A DNA stretch of 64,000 nt from QWHO01 sp021404945 (GCA_963169765.1 CAUJEN010000062.1:98400-162399); one strand, 5' to 3'; shown: positions 9,701 to 20,400, counted from the first letter of the stretch. Made by a program: numbers and translations. The notes: generated by a model from the letters alone, not told the origin.

Positions 9701-10422
9701 TCAAGAAAGCCCTGGCGATGGACGAGAATTGCGCTCGGGCCCACGCTGGCCTGGGCACGGTGCTGCTTCGCAAAGGCAAATTCGAGCAAGCGCTGGAAGC
9801 CCTCCAACTGGCCATCCAGGCCAATCCCGGCTGGGCCCGGCCTCATTCGGAGATCGGCCTGATCTACATGCAGCAGGGCAATTGGGCCGAAGCTGCCCAG
9901 GCTTTCCGGGTGGCGGCCGACCTCGAGCCTCGCCAACCCGACCACCTGATCAAACTGGGCCTGGTGCACTTTCGCCAGGGCGACTACGACGGTGCCATCG
10001 AGGTATTGAAACGCTCGGTGGGGCTCGATCCCTATCTGGCCGAAGGTTACAGCCACCTGGGTATCGCCTACGCCGGCGCCAACCGCCTCGACGAGGCCAT
10101 CGAGGCCTACCAGAAGGCCATCGGCCTCAACCCCACCGACTCCAAGAGCCAGTACAACCTGGGAGTCGCCTACTCCAAGAAGGGTCGCTGGGAGCAGGTC
10201 ATCGAGGCTTACCGGCGCTGCCTGCAGATCGATCCCACCGACCTGAATGCTCGCTACAACCTGGCCCTGGTCTACGAGCGCATGAAAATGAAGAACGAGT
10301 GCATCGAGCAGTTGCAAGAGGGATATCGGGTTGCGGTCCGGAAACGCTCGGAGGCTTTCAAGAAACGGTTCAAGCGCGACCTCGACCGTCTGGGGGCTGG
10401 CACCAGCCGCGGCGGGCGCTGA
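6721..10422 (+). CDS. Giant tetratricopeptide-repeat (TPR) protein
   Basis: A 1233-residue protein made almost entirely of 34-residue TPR units, about 33-35 of them, from residue 20 to about 1190. Typical units read AHFNLGLCLVKMGKTDQAIE with the canonical W/L-G-Y-A-F-A-P pattern; repeats 1-14 and the last five are near-perfect, those between about 560 and 880 more diverged. There is no signal peptide or membrane segment, so it is probably a cytoplasmic scaffold. The start is a GTG at 6721 with a GAGG about 11 bases before it. The last 40 residues are basic (KKRFKRDLDRLG). A 46-bp gap separates it from a roadblock-domain protein, so it likely organises a signalling or motility complex with those partners. 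Confidence 0.92.
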   Translation: MERKPSAQDSIGLGAADEVQYHYRLGNQHLYENRLDAAIREYQRVLVLNPEHVQGHYEMGTAYFRQGNIEAAIREWQEVLALVPNFVRAHYNLGLAYERKGLREKAITELQVALKIVQNQNDSTGERRIQQELERLQGVDDFLKIVKKDPRNADARFNLGLVYFRQGKTEQAIDEFTQVIELQPENPEAHFNLGLCLVKMGKTDQAIESFEASVRMDPAHAFAYYNLGLARSQVGDFQSAIKNFQKAIELKPGEAYFHYNLGRAYARMGDLDGCIAQFQRAIHLDPNDPYTHNNLGMAYFQMGRFEQSVQEFHKAIDLDPNDAEVHYNLGLVFARLGKLGAARGEFSTAVDLEPEDPRSHFELGNIHARLGNFDEANKRYQRAIELDPNLSEAHYRLGLSYVRLGRLDLAIKRYQKALTMDPNSAEICSSLGKAYAELNKLDLAISHYRKALLLKPEKSQIYFWMGQAQAGMGRFEEAIDSYRKSLELNSHNAFVSLALGQALFELGNHDQAAEEVRRAVELNPNSYEALFLLGRIYDALEVSTLAVRAYNRALDIHPYWAEAHHRAGLALRRLGADREARDHFARAFELESSLAAAAYEAGLVERELGSLKEARRFLEGAHAAEPHNLEYLVDLAETCRLLGDLPAAVTHFQASIALNPKRAQSHFELGYTQWRARHFEAAREALSSCLKYEAEHCDALFYLGRTFYDLGDPEEAQRLFRQALELEGERWDIPGYLGLVLLKGGRYSEAARHLGRSLELEPPAEELGELYYQRGVALQALGRAQDALEALTAAEENQARYSDIAFRRALIHIDLHHWPAAEAELAQASVTYEDEASLRYQMGRMYLLQGKVELALQETQEALRLAPRRLAIRFQRAACLAQVSDAEDPVKELHHLLEEYPDFASARVELGRLYEQRGELDLAIEEYQRAVDLDPTNPDMQIVIGQAYLKRDDSRLAIQALERALELRSSPDTFARMGEAQAAARRWEQAEGFFKKALAMDENCARAHAGLGTVLLRKGKFEQALEALQLAIQANPGWARPHSEIGLIYMQQGNWAEAAQAFRVAADLEPRQPDHLIKLGLVHFRQGDYDGAIEVLKRSVGLDPYLAEGYSHLGIAYAGANRLDEAIEAYQKAIGLNPTDSKSQYNLGVAYSKKGRWEQVIEAYRRCLQIDPTDLNARYNLALVYERMKMKNECIEQLQEGYRVAVRKRSEAFKKRFKRDLDRLGAGTSRGGR

Positions 10423-10468
10423 CTGGTCGACCGCTCCTGTGGTCGCTGAGAATGAGCTGGAGGAACAC

Positions 10469-12838
10469 ATGCATCTAGTCCGCGAGCGCGTCACCGCGCG
10501 CGTCAGCACCGAGCTGGAGGACAGTCTCTGGAAGCACCTGTGCAGCCAATTCCAGCCCCTGGTCACGGACGTGGCCCTGGGCTTCCGGCGCACGCTGGGC
10601 CTGGAGGTCAAACCCAATCGCAGTGGCGGGGAGATGTTTTTGGCCCCGGGCGGCGAGGTGCTCTACTACCTGGTGGGAGGCGACCGAAAGAGTCTTGAGG
10701 TGGGTGCAGTCTCAGGTCCGGAGAGCTCGATCTTTCTGGACTTCCGAGCTGCCATCGAGGAGATTCTGGGCAGCAAGAAGTGGGCCCCCATGCCCAGCAT
10801 TTCGGACCGTTTCCGCTTGCTGGCCGAGGACGCCGAGCCGTTTCGCGCCAGCGACTCTGATCTCGAGGCCGCCGAAGTTCTGGCGAACCGTGGATTGCGC
10901 TTGTTGCTCAACGAGGTGCGCAAACGTCCGGGCCAGCTGTTGTCAGCCTTCCCAGGTAAGCGGCAGGCCGGTCAGCTCGAGGCCCACGCCAATGAGCTCG
11001 ACCGCATGGGTCTGGTGACCAGGATCTTCGAGGTCTTCGACCGCGAGACCGGCAACAAGCTGCTCCGCACCGAGTCCTACGAGGCGCTGGAGGAAGCCTC
11101 CACTCGTGGTTTCAAGAACTTCCTCTCGGGACGCCCCATCATGGAGGAGCGCGTCGAGCAATTGCTCACCCTCACCGAACGGGGTCGGCGGCTCTCCCAG
11201 GCCAACATCTGGCTGGCTTTCCTGGTGGCGCGTGAGCTGCAGCGCTGCGGCATCGCCGAGCAGGACATCCTCTGGATCTCCGAGCGCGACGCCCACATTC
11301 TCGACCTCTTCGTGGCCTACCAGGGCGCCCTGCTCTTCTTCGAGGTGCAGGAAGACTCGGTGGCTCCCGATCAGGCCTTCCGATTCCTGACCCGGGCCCG
11401 CTACTTCCAGCCCGACGCCGCCTTCCTGGTCTGCCCCCAACAGCTCAATCGCGATGCCGTCCAGGTGCTGCTGCGGCTGAATCACAAGGAGCCGTCCGTC
11501 TATGTGGTGGATGACCTGACCACGCTCGAGGAGCGCCTCAAAGAAGTGATGGTGCGCTCTTCGACCGCGAATGTGCAGCGTTTGCTCGCTCGTTTCGAGC
11601 AGTTGACGGTGCTCAAGGTGGCCGACCTGGTCGGCGAGCATCTGCTCGGGCCCGCGCCTGAAGAGCCGGTAGCCGAGCCGGATGAGCCCGAGGTCGAGGT
11701 TGAGGACCAGGTCGCCCATCACGCCAGCGTAAGCTCCACTCTGCCCGATGACATCGATGCCCTGGTGGGCGAGTTGCTCGAGGACGTGGATGTGGACGTC
11801 TCGTCGGGACCGCTCGAAGACGAGGCCGAGGACGCCAGCTCTCTGGAGAACGAGGAAGAATTGACCTCGGTGATCGAGGACCTGCCTGTCGACTTCGACG
11901 CGGGGCTCGATCTCGATGAGACGATTGTGCAAGATGATGGGGTTGGGCTCGACCTGGATGCCTTGCTGGAAGAGGAGCCCGCGCTGGAGGAAGCCACCGC
12001 GGCCGAGGAGATGACCTTCGGCGAAGAGCTGGTGCCCGAGATGATGGGCCTGCCCGAGCACGAGCGCACCAATGAGGAGCGTCTCGAGCAAGTTTTGCGC
12101 CATATCCTCGAGGATCTGCAGACCCAGGGCTTGACCACTCGGGTCAAGGAAGTCGAAGAGCTGCTGAGCGAGGTGCTCGAGGTGGAAGGCTGCTCGGCCT
12201 CTCTGGCCAGCCGCGAAGGCCTGATGGTGGCCGGCAAGCTGGAGACCGTCTCGGACGCCCCGCTGGTGGCGGCCCTTCAGTCCACCCTGTACGACGCCTT
12301 CGCTCGGGCTACCGAGGAGGGAGAGCTGGGCTGGCTGGCCTCGCTGGGGGTAGAAGGGGGTCAATCGCGGCTCTTCATTCAGCCCGCCATCGACGACCTG
12401 CACCTGCTCGTGCACGAGTCCAGGGGTCATCGCGAGCATGAGGACGGTGCTTCCTCGCTGCCGGGAGAGCTGGTGTTGCGGGAGGCCATCCTGAAGAAGG
12501 TCATGGAAGACCTGGGCCGGCTCGAGGGTGTACAGGGAAACCTTGTGACCTCGCGCGACGGCCTGCCCATCGACTATCAGGTGGAGGAAGAGCTCAATCT
12601 CGAGGTGCTCGGGGTGGTGTTGACCCAGGCCATGGTCGATTCCGAGCAGGCTCTCGAGCGCCTCGAGATGGCCCCTGCCAGGCAGTTCTTGCTGCGCACC
12701 GAGACGCGCTGGTTCAGCGTGATTCCGCTGGACAAAGAAGCGGTGATGATCACTTTGCTGGCCCCCGATATCCCGCGCGACGTCTGGCACTACAAGCTCA
12801 TCAGCGCAGCCCAGATGCTGGCTTCGGTATTCCAATAG
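10469..12838 (+). CDS. Multidomain protein with winged-helix and nuclease-like parts and two roadblock domains
   Basis: A 789-residue protein; the ATG at 10469 has a GGAGGA site 5 bases before it. Residues 1-125 are not recognised. Residues 133-220 look like a winged helix (RGLRLLLNEVRKRPGQLLSA). Residues 245-375 have the pattern of a PD-(D/E)XK fold: D279 in HILDLFV and E292-V-Q294 in FFEVQ, between predicted strands; this is inference from pattern only. Residues 393-535 form a very acidic linker. Residues 537-655 and 670-789 each resemble a roadblock/LC7 domain (EGCSASLASREGLMVAG; EGVQGNLVTSRDGLPIDY). It lies between a TPR giant and a stand-alone roadblock protein and is surely co-transcribed with both. 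No GTPase partner is present. Confidence 0.85.
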   Translation: MHLVRERVTARVSTELEDSLWKHLCSQFQPLVTDVALGFRRTLGLEVKPNRSGGEMFLAPGGEVLYYLVGGDRKSLEVGAVSGPESSIFLDFRAAIEEILGSKKWAPMPSISDRFRLLAEDAEPFRASDSDLEAAEVLANRGLRLLLNEVRKRPGQLLSAFPGKRQAGQLEAHANELDRMGLVTRIFEVFDRETGNKLLRTESYEALEEASTRGFKNFLSGRPIMEERVEQLLTLTERGRRLSQANIWLAFLVARELQRCGIAEQDILWISERDAHILDLFVAYQGALLFFEVQEDSVAPDQAFRFLTRARYFQPDAAFLVCPQQLNRDAVQVLLRLNHKEPSVYVVDDLTTLEERLKEVMVRSSTANVQRLLARFEQLTVLKVADLVGEHLLGPAPEEPVAEPDEPEVEVEDQVAHHASVSSTLPDDIDALVGELLEDVDVDVSSGPLEDEAEDASSLENEEELTSVIEDLPVDFDAGLDLDETIVQDDGVGLDLDALLEEEPALEEATAAEEMTFGEELVPEMMGLPEHERTNEERLEQVLRHILEDLQTQGLTTRVKEVEELLSEVLEVEGCSASLASREGLMVAGKLETVSDAPLVAALQSTLYDAFARATEEGELGWLASLGVEGGQSRLFIQPAIDDLHLLVHESRGHREHEDGASSLPGELVLREAILKKVMEDLGRLEGVQGNLVTSRDGLPIDYQVEEELNLEVLGVVLTQAMVDSEQALERLEMAPARQFLLRTETRWFSVIPLDKEAVMITLLAPDIPRDVWHYKLISAAQMLASVFQ

Positions 12839-12860
12839 ACCCGGAAAGGACTCTGATTCG

Positions 12861-13208
12861 ATGGAAGACATCCTCGAGGTTTTGAACCAGACCCCTGGCG
12901 TGCAGGGTAGCCTGATCGTCGGCAAGGATGGTCTGGTGATCGCCAGTGCCGGCAGTACCGAGCAAGACCCCGACTTCCTGGGGGCCACCACCGCCGAGCT
13001 CTATTCCTCGGTCGAATCGGGAATGATGGAGCGCTTTGAGCGCGGCGAGCTGGACATGCTCAGCATGGAGGCCAACGGCGGACACCTGTTTTTCAAGAAC
13101 ATCAACGAGGTGACCTATCTGTTGGTGATGACCAGCCAGGACATCAATCTGGGACTCATCCGCTACGACATCCGGCGGGCCTCGCAGGCCCTTCAGGAGC
13201 AGCTGTAG
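12861..13208 (+). CDS. Roadblock/LC7 (MglB-like) protein
   Basis: A 115-residue single-domain protein: MEDILEVLNQTPGVQGSLIV, KDGLVIASAG, then the beta strands ending TYLLVMTSQDINLGLIRYDI. This is the size and pattern of a bacterial roadblock/LC7 protein such as MglB, the GTPase-activating partner of MglA. It begins 22 bp after the preceding gene with an AAAGGA site. The upstream gene ends in two similar domains, so hetero-oligomers are likely. MglA or another small GTPase is not encoded in this window, so the partner must be elsewhere or absent. Confidence 0.9.
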   Translation: MEDILEVLNQTPGVQGSLIVGKDGLVIASAGSTEQDPDFLGATTAELYSSVESGMMERFERGELDMLSMEANGGHLFFKNINEVTYLLVMTSQDINLGLIRYDIRRASQALQEQL

Positions 13209-13251
13209 GCTTCGGGTCTTTGCCCCTGGCGGCGCGACGGGCGGTTTTGTA

Positions 13252-13287
13252 GCAGCCGGACCCCCGTTGACTCGGTTTTCCGGCTGC
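13252..13287 (+). terminator. Inverted repeat after the roadblock operon
   Basis: Nine-base perfect arms (GCAGCCGGA / TCCGGCTGC) around an 18-base loop, 44 bp after the roadblock stop and before a convergent esterase gene. No T run follows on either strand, so its role as a terminator is uncertain. The rest of 13209-13356 shows no gene. Confidence 0.35.
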
Positions 13288-13356
13288 AGCTCGAAGTCCG
13301 GTCGACTGCGCCTTTTTTCGGGCTGCGGAGCGCTCTCCGCCGAGGCCCCAGGGGGG

Positions 13357-14364
13357 TCAGCTTTTCAGGGCTAGCTCCAGGATTGACATGGCGAAGCGGT
13401 CGGCCGTAAACCAGTTGTGGTGCCCATCTTCGATCACCTGGGGCAGGTGGTTGGTGAGTCCGGCGGCCTCCAGCGCCTCCACGACCTGGCGACAGCGATA
13501 GAAATTCGAGTCGTTGGGCTCGGCTCGCTCAGGACCGCTCTGCACGTAAAAGCGAACTTTCCGGTGCTCGGGGCCGTGGCTCTGGAGCAGGGCCAGGGGG
13601 CTGTGCTCGGCCACCAGCTCGGCGTTCCTCGGATAGCCGAAGATGGGCTCGAAAATGCCGTAGCTGAGGATGGAGTCGTCGCTGCGAACGGGGTGGTCGA
13701 AGAAGCTGCCGTCGTAGGTGCCCACGTCGGTGAACAGGTGGGGATGGCGCAGCGAGAGCTGCATGGCCAGCAGACCGCCCAGCGAGAAACCGATCGCGAT
13801 ACGGCGAGGATTGTACAGCCCCAGCGAGCGCTCGACCTGGGGCATCAGATCTTCCAGCAGGTAGTCCTCGAATCGACCCAGCCCCATGCCGCGCTGCGCG
13901 GGAATGGCCCGCGGATAGCTCCAGTTGGCCGCGATGGCGAACATCTTGCGGTCGTCGGACCCGAAGCAGGGGAAGATCAGGATGGCGGGAGGCAGTCGCC
14001 CCTCTTTGATCGCCTGCTCGAATTGGGCCGGCAGAGGGTTCTGGCGGGAAGCGTCCTCGCGGCCCGAGATCCACTCGAAGTGATGGCCTCGAAAGCAGTA
14101 GACCAGGGGCAGCTCCTGGCCCGGCTGATAGCCAGGAGGCAGCTTGAGCGCCAGCCAGCGTCGCAGGCCCAGGCTGGGGGAGAAGAACGGCACCCGCAGG
14201 ATCTGTCTGCGCTGCTCGCGGCCGAGCTCGGCCAGGCGCACCACCGGCATTCCGTGGGAGGACTGGGGCGAAGGGCTGGAGCCGCGAGCCACCTCGCCTG
14301 TTCGCCGGAAGGCGGGGCCCTGCGGGGAGGCCGCAGGGAGGCGCTGTTCGCGTGTCCAAGCCAT
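13357..14364 (-). CDS. Alpha/beta hydrolase, esterase D/putative esterase family
   Basis: A 335-residue hydrolase without signal peptide. It has the nucleophile elbow GFSLGG, preceded by the long insert ERSLGLYNPRRIAIGF, an oxyanion-side PLVYCFRGHHFEW, and a late histidine in EDGHHNWFTADRFAM; an aspartate in QSGPERAEPNDSNFYR is a candidate third triad member. This matches the esterase D/enterochelin-esterase-like family (carboxylesterases of varied substrates). ATG at 14364 is used, but the conserved part begins at MPVVRLAELGRE (residue 39), and an internal start is possible. Divergent from the HAD gene with 20 bp between starts. Confidence 0.8.
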   Translation of the reverse strand: MAWTREQRLPAASPQGPAFRRTGEVARGSSPSPQSSHGMPVVRLAELGREQRRQILRVPFFSPSLGLRRWLALKLPPGYQPGQELPLVYCFRGHHFEWISGREDASRQNPLPAQFEQAIKEGRLPPAILIFPCFGSDDRKMFAIAANWSYPRAIPAQRGMGLGRFEDYLLEDLMPQVERSLGLYNPRRIAIGFSLGGLLAMQLSLRHPHLFTDVGTYDGSFFDHPVRSDDSILSYGIFEPIFGYPRNAELVAEHSPLALLQSHGPEHRKVRFYVQSGPERAEPNDSNFYRCRQVVEALEAAGLTNHLPQVIEDGHHNWFTADRFAMSILELALKS

Positions 14365-14384
14365 GAACGAGGGGAATTCTCACC

Positions 14385-15098
14385 GTGCGCTTCCTGACCC
14401 TGCTGCTCGACCTGGATGGAACTCTGCTCGACTCCGGCCGCCTGGCCCTTGAGACGGCCCGGGTCGGGCTGGGCGAGCTGGGTTGCCCCGTGCCCGACCA
14501 GGAGCAGATATTGAGCCTGATTGGCCGGCCCGAGGAGGAATACTACCGCGGCTTGCTGCCCGGGTCCGCTCCCGAGGCCTGGGTGGATAAGCTGCGCCAG
14601 CACGAGATCGCCGAGCTGCGCCAGAATGCGCCGCTCTATCCGGGCGTGCTGGAGCTCTTGAGGGAGCTCTTCGCCAGCGGACGTCGCCTGGGACTGGTTA
14701 CCAACGCCGGCCGCGGCTACATGCAGGCCGCTCTCGAATCAAGCGGGCTGGATGAGTGCCTGCACGTGGCCTTGTGCGTGGATGACGACCCGCAGGGAGG
14801 CAAACCAGCCCTGGTGGGCAGGGCCCTGCGCGAGTTGCAGGGCCCTGCCGCCATGATTGGCGACCGGGCCAGCGACCTGGAGGCCGGCCGGGCTCACGGT
14901 CTTTTCACCATCGCCTGCGGCTGGGGATTCGGCTCAAAAGAGGAGCTGGCCGGGGCCGACGCCCGCGTCGAGGACCTGGAAGGCTTGCGAGCTTTATTGG
15001 CTCAAGACCAGACGCACGAACAGGACTCGCTCCAGGTCCAGGAGCGCAGCCGGAAGGGTTGCGGCCGGACTTCTAGATCCAGGGGGCCCGCCAGCTGA
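14385..15098 (+). CDS. HAD-family phosphatase (phosphoglycolate phosphatase-like)
   Basis: A 237-residue protein with a GTG start at 14385 and GAGGGGA nine bases before. HAD motif I is LLDLDGTLLDS (Asp9, Asp11), motif II is GLVTNAG, motif III Lys is in QGGKPALVG, and motif IV is MIGDRASDLEAG. The helical cap between motifs I and II is of the Gph type, with an insertion for substrate choice. Family members remove phosphate from phosphoglycolate or other small sugars. The last 30 residues (HEQDSLQVQERSRK...) do not look conserved. Confidence 0.85.
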   Translation: MRFLTLLLDLDGTLLDSGRLALETARVGLGELGCPVPDQEQILSLIGRPEEEYYRGLLPGSAPEAWVDKLRQHEIAELRQNAPLYPGVLELLRELFASGRRLGLVTNAGRGYMQAALESSGLDECLHVALCVDDDPQGGKPALVGRALRELQGPAAMIGDRASDLEAGRAHGLFTIACGWGFGSKEELAGADARVEDLEGLRALLAQDQTHEQDSLQVQERSRKGCGRTSRSRGPAS

Positions 15099-15177
15099 TC
15101 CAGGGAAAGTCGGTGCTCGACCGCTGGACAGGCCGCCCGGGCTGGGCGTGGCTCGGAGAACGGAGCGACCCGCAGGC

Positions 15178-16287
<1,110 letters not shown>

Positions 16288-16317
16288 GGGCGGCGTGTTC
16301 GAGGAGGAAGGCCGGCT

Positions 16318-17298
16318 TTACTGCCCGATGATGGTGCTCAGCGTGCGGGTATAAAAGTGGATGACGTAGGCGCCCACCACGATGCCCATGAAGAGCATCA
16401 TGATCACCGGCAGCAGCACCATCACCTTCTTCAGGGTGTACTGGGCTTCCTCATCCATCATCTCGGAAGCGCGTCGCATCATGTCGGACGGATCCCCCGT
16501 CTCCTCGCCGGTCAATAGCAGCTGGGCCACCATGGGGGGCAGCAAACGCAGCTTGTTGATGGCCGCGGCCGGGTTGAGCCCCTGGTCGATGAAGGGGGTG
16601 AGACCTTTCAGGCGCTCTTCCATCGAGAGGTTGCCGCAGGCCGAGGCGCTCAGCTTGATGGCCTCGACCGGCAGGAAGCCCGAGTCGTAGAGCTGGGCCA
16701 TGCAGGCCAGAAATCGGGCCATGGCGATCTTGACCACCAGGCTGCCGATCAGGGGCAGGTAGAGCACGAAGGTGTCCACCACCCGGCGCAGGCTGGGCAC
16801 ATTGGTGAGGGCCCGGTAGATCAGCACCAGGGCCAGGATGGTGCCCCAGAACGTCAGGAACACGGTGAGCGTTGTGATCAGGTAGGTCTTGAGGTCGGAG
16901 GTCACCAGCAGATAGAGCGGGGGAATGAAGATGCCCACGTGGACGATGCACAGCGGATAGACCATCTTGCTCATCAGATCGCGTTGGAATCGGAGGCTCT
17001 TCTCGAGCCCGTCGGCCAGTTGCTGGAGGTTGCGCTCCAGCGTGCCTCCCTGCTCGCCTGCTTGCACCAGGGCCGATTCGTAGCGGGTGAAGAGCTGGGG
17101 GTATTCCTTCATCACCTGGGCCAGAGAGGCGCCGTGGGTGACCTTGTCGGACATGTCCTTGCCGATCTTGCCGATGGTGTGATCGGAGGCACCTTCAAGC
17201 GAGCGCCCGATGGACAGCCCGGCCCGCACCATGGTGGCCACCTGACGAAAGAAGAGAGCTTTCTTCTCAAGATCGAGCCCGAAGAGCCTGGAGAGCAT
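16318..17298 (-). CDS. Type II secretion F / PilC-like inner-membrane protein
   Basis: A 326-residue protein starting at ATG 17298 (MLSRLFGLDLEKKALFF). Two T2SSF domains are visible: residues 15-135 (FFRQVATMVRAGLSIGRSLE, ALVQAGEQGGTLERNLQQLA) and 190-315 (ARFLACMAQLYDSGFLPVEA, LLLTGEETGDPSDMM). Membrane segments lie near 112-134, 138-163 and 293-313. Compared with the usual 400-residue GspF/PilC it lacks the N-terminal 60-70 residues. It would be the platform protein of a pilus or pseudopilus machine; the pilin genes at 22-25 kb are candidates for its cargo, but no ATPase gene is near. The wider ORF upstream to 18267 is a shadow of the HEAT gene. Confidence 0.88.
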   Translation of the reverse strand: MLSRLFGLDLEKKALFFRQVATMVRAGLSIGRSLEGASDHTIGKIGKDMSDKVTHGASLAQVMKEYPQLFTRYESALVQAGEQGGTLERNLQQLADGLEKSLRFQRDLMSKMVYPLCIVHVGIFIPPLYLLVTSDLKTYLITTLTVFLTFWGTILALVLIYRALTNVPSLRRVVDTFVLYLPLIGSLVVKIAMARFLACMAQLYDSGFLPVEAIKLSASACGNLSMEERLKGLTPFIDQGLNPAAAINKLRLLPPMVAQLLLTGEETGDPSDMMRRASEMMDEEAQYTLKKVMVLLPVIMMLFMGIVVGAYVIHFYTRTLSTIIGQ

Positions 17299-17439
17299 GA
17301 AGGAGAGTTCCCCGAGATCGGCGATCGGGCCTGCCGTCCCGAAATGTGCCCGGACATGCAGGCCCAGGCGCCGGCAACTCCGCGCACATTCCCACGCGGG
17401 CAGGCCTTCCCGGTCGGTAAATGGAAACGCCCGCATGCC

Positions 17440-20400
17440 ATGGCCCGCATCCCCGACCTGACAAAAGAGCTGGACCGGCTCTGCTATAACGCCCGGGTCC
17501 AGCGAGTGGCGCAGGTAGCCCGAGAGCACGCCAACACTCCTGCTCTGAGCGCCTGGCTCGACGACCTGGCCAGCGAGCACCCTGGCCTGGCGCTGGTGGG
17601 AGCTCGCCACGCTGGCTGTCCCGAGCGATTGCTCCAGGCACTGCTCGACCCCCGCGTTAGCGTGAGCAGTTGTGCGCTGGGCCTGCTGCGCAGCCTGCCC
17701 GAGTTGCCCGACCTGAGCGCGATTCTGACTCGTGTCTGTCCGGCGGTGCGCTCCGGGCTGCTCTCCATCCTGTCCACCCGGGCCACGCCCGAGCAGGCTG
17801 CCGCCCTGCTTCCCATGGTCGAGGAACGCTACGGTCCGGGCGAGGCGGTGCACTTGCTGCGGGCTCTCTCGGCCGAGGAGCTGGGCCGCCACCTGCCCCG
17901 TCTGGCCCCACGCCTGGCCAACTGGGGTGGGCTGGCGACCCGTCATCCCGCCCCCACTCTGGCCTTCTTGCGCCAGCGCCTGGAAAGCGCTCCCGACCGC
18001 GAGCGAGCCCGCCTCTGGCTGGTCTATCGCCAGGCCTGGAGGGCGCTGGCCGAGCACCACCCGGGCGAGGTGATGCAGCTGGCTCTCGAGCTGCATCCAC
18101 CCGAGCAGCTCCCACCGATCCCCCTGGGTCTGCTGGCCAGGAGCCAGCCCGACCTGGTCGAGACCCTGCTCACCCGGGCCGAGCTGCCCCCCCCGGCCGA
18201 CCTGGCGCGCAAGATCAGGCGACTCGGGAGCGAGCGCATCCAGCGCCTGGCCCGTCACTTCGCCCACGATTCCACGCTACTGGCCCGCCTGCTGGCCGCC
18301 TGCCCACCTTCATGGCGCCAGGCGGCCTTCGAGTCTGCCTATCAGGGCGCCGACCTGAGCGCCCGCGAGTGGCCCCTGGAGATGCTCGAGTGCTTGCCCC
18401 ACCAGCTGCGCATTCGCGAAGCCGAGCGCATGCTGGGCCTGCGGGCTGTCAGCCTGGAGCCTCAGCGCCGTCAGGAGGTGGCCGCCTTCGCCTCCACCGC
18501 CGTGGGGGAAGGCATTCTGGAGAGCGAGACCCGGGCGGCTCTGGCCGAAGACCGGGCCCTGGCCCTGGGCCGCCTGCTCAAGTGCTACGCCCTCAACCGC
18601 GCCGACCTGGGGCCCTTGCTCCAGCGTCTCGTCCCGCGCCTGAAGAACGAGCAGGACCCGGTGCGCCTGGCCGCCTGCGCGGCGCTGCGGGCAAGCCAGC
18701 TCGGCCCCGCCAGCCTCGAGCCGCTGGGCCTGCTGGTGGATGCGGTGGTGCAGGCCCGGGACACCTCCTGGGCAACCCGCAACGTCCTGCAACAGCTGGG
18801 AATGGAGCTCTTGCGCCGGGGGGCGCTCGAGCCCGAGGGCCCTTTCCTGCCCTTCAGCCTCGACCTGCAGAGAAAGCTGGTGGGCCAGAGCGGCAGCCTG
18901 GCCTGGCCGCGCTTGAGCGATCTGCCCCTGGGCAGCGAGCAGGCTCTCTACGGCGCCTTCCAGCGCTGGGTCAAAGCTTCCAACGAGCGGGACCGCTACA
19001 GCCCGGTGCTGAGCCTGGCAGCGGCCCTGGGCAAGCGAGCCCGCAATCTGCCCGGCCTGCAAAAGCTGCTCGGGGAGGCCACCAGGGCCAAACCCGATTG
19101 GGTGGCTCACCAGGCCGTCCACCTCTGGCTCGAAGACCCCGCCCAGCGCGATCAGAGGGCGCGCAGGCTGCTCGATCACGACCCTTCCGCGATCGCCATC
19201 CAGACCGTCTTCTGGCACGTGCACCGGCGCCGCCAGGACTGGCTCGACCCCTACCTGCAGGGCAAGCTCATCAAGGGCCGCTTCGTGAGCCAGAAGACGG
19301 TCTACCTCATTCCCGCCCGAGATGGCTTTCACCGCTGGCTGCCTCGCCAGCAGCGGGCCTTCGCCAAGCTGCTGCGCCCGGTCATCGAGGACTCCAAGCG
19401 CCACGATGGCGAGCGCACCGCCACCCTGTTCACCCTGTGCCGGCTCCAGACCACCCGCCTGGACGATCTGCGCGGCTACCTGGAAAGCTCTCAGGTGCCC
19501 ATGCAGGAAGCTGCCCTGCAGGGGGCGACCTACCTCGACCAGCCGGGCCAGGCGCTCTCCGAGCTTCTGCAATACCTCGACGGCGACCGGGCCCGGGTGG
19601 CCATGTACGCCGTCCCCCGGGTAGCCCGCTTTACTCCGCCCGACCTGCTGGCCGAGAAGCTGGGCGAGCTGCTCTCTCGAGAGAGGCTGAAGGTGACCGT
19701 GCACAAGGAGGCCCTGCGCCTGCTGGGCGCTCACCGGGTCAGCGGCGCCTCGCAAACCCTGCTTTCGCAGTGGCAGCGTCCCGAGTTGCACCGCGATGTC
19801 CGCATCGCCGTGCTGCACGCGGCCCGGGCCATTTTGAACGAGACCTGCTGGGAGATTTTGTCGGAGGCGACCCGGGGGCAGGCCGAGGTGACCCGGGCAC
19901 TTCTGGATCAGTCCCCCGAGCTTTTGCCCGAGAAGGCCCGCCGACTCTATGCCGAGCTGGTGATCCGGGTGGCCGGCTCGAGCGACGCGCGCGTACGCGA
20001 GGCGGCCTTCGGGGTTCTGCCGCAGTGGGCGGCCGGGTTGGAGGAGCCGGTGGCCCGAGCCCTGGCGTCCGCGCTGCTTGACCTCGAGGTCGGCCCCGAG
20101 TGGCGAGTGGCGGCCGAGGGCCTGGTGCGGGTGGCCGGCGACGGGTTGGGGCTGGAGGTGCTGACCGAGACCGCCCGGGCTCTGGAGGCCCGACCACAGG
20201 CTCCGGATGCCGAGCCCGAGCGCGATCGCCCCGCCTGGCAACGGCTCAACCGGCTGGTCGGCTTGCTGGGCAGGGTGGCCTGGCGCAAGCGCAAGGCCCT
20301 GAGCGAGACCCTGCGGCACCTGGTGGGGGGCGAGCTGGGCGTGCGACTGCAGGTGGCCGCGCTCGACTGGCCCGCTCTGCAGAGCCTGGAAGACCCCGCC

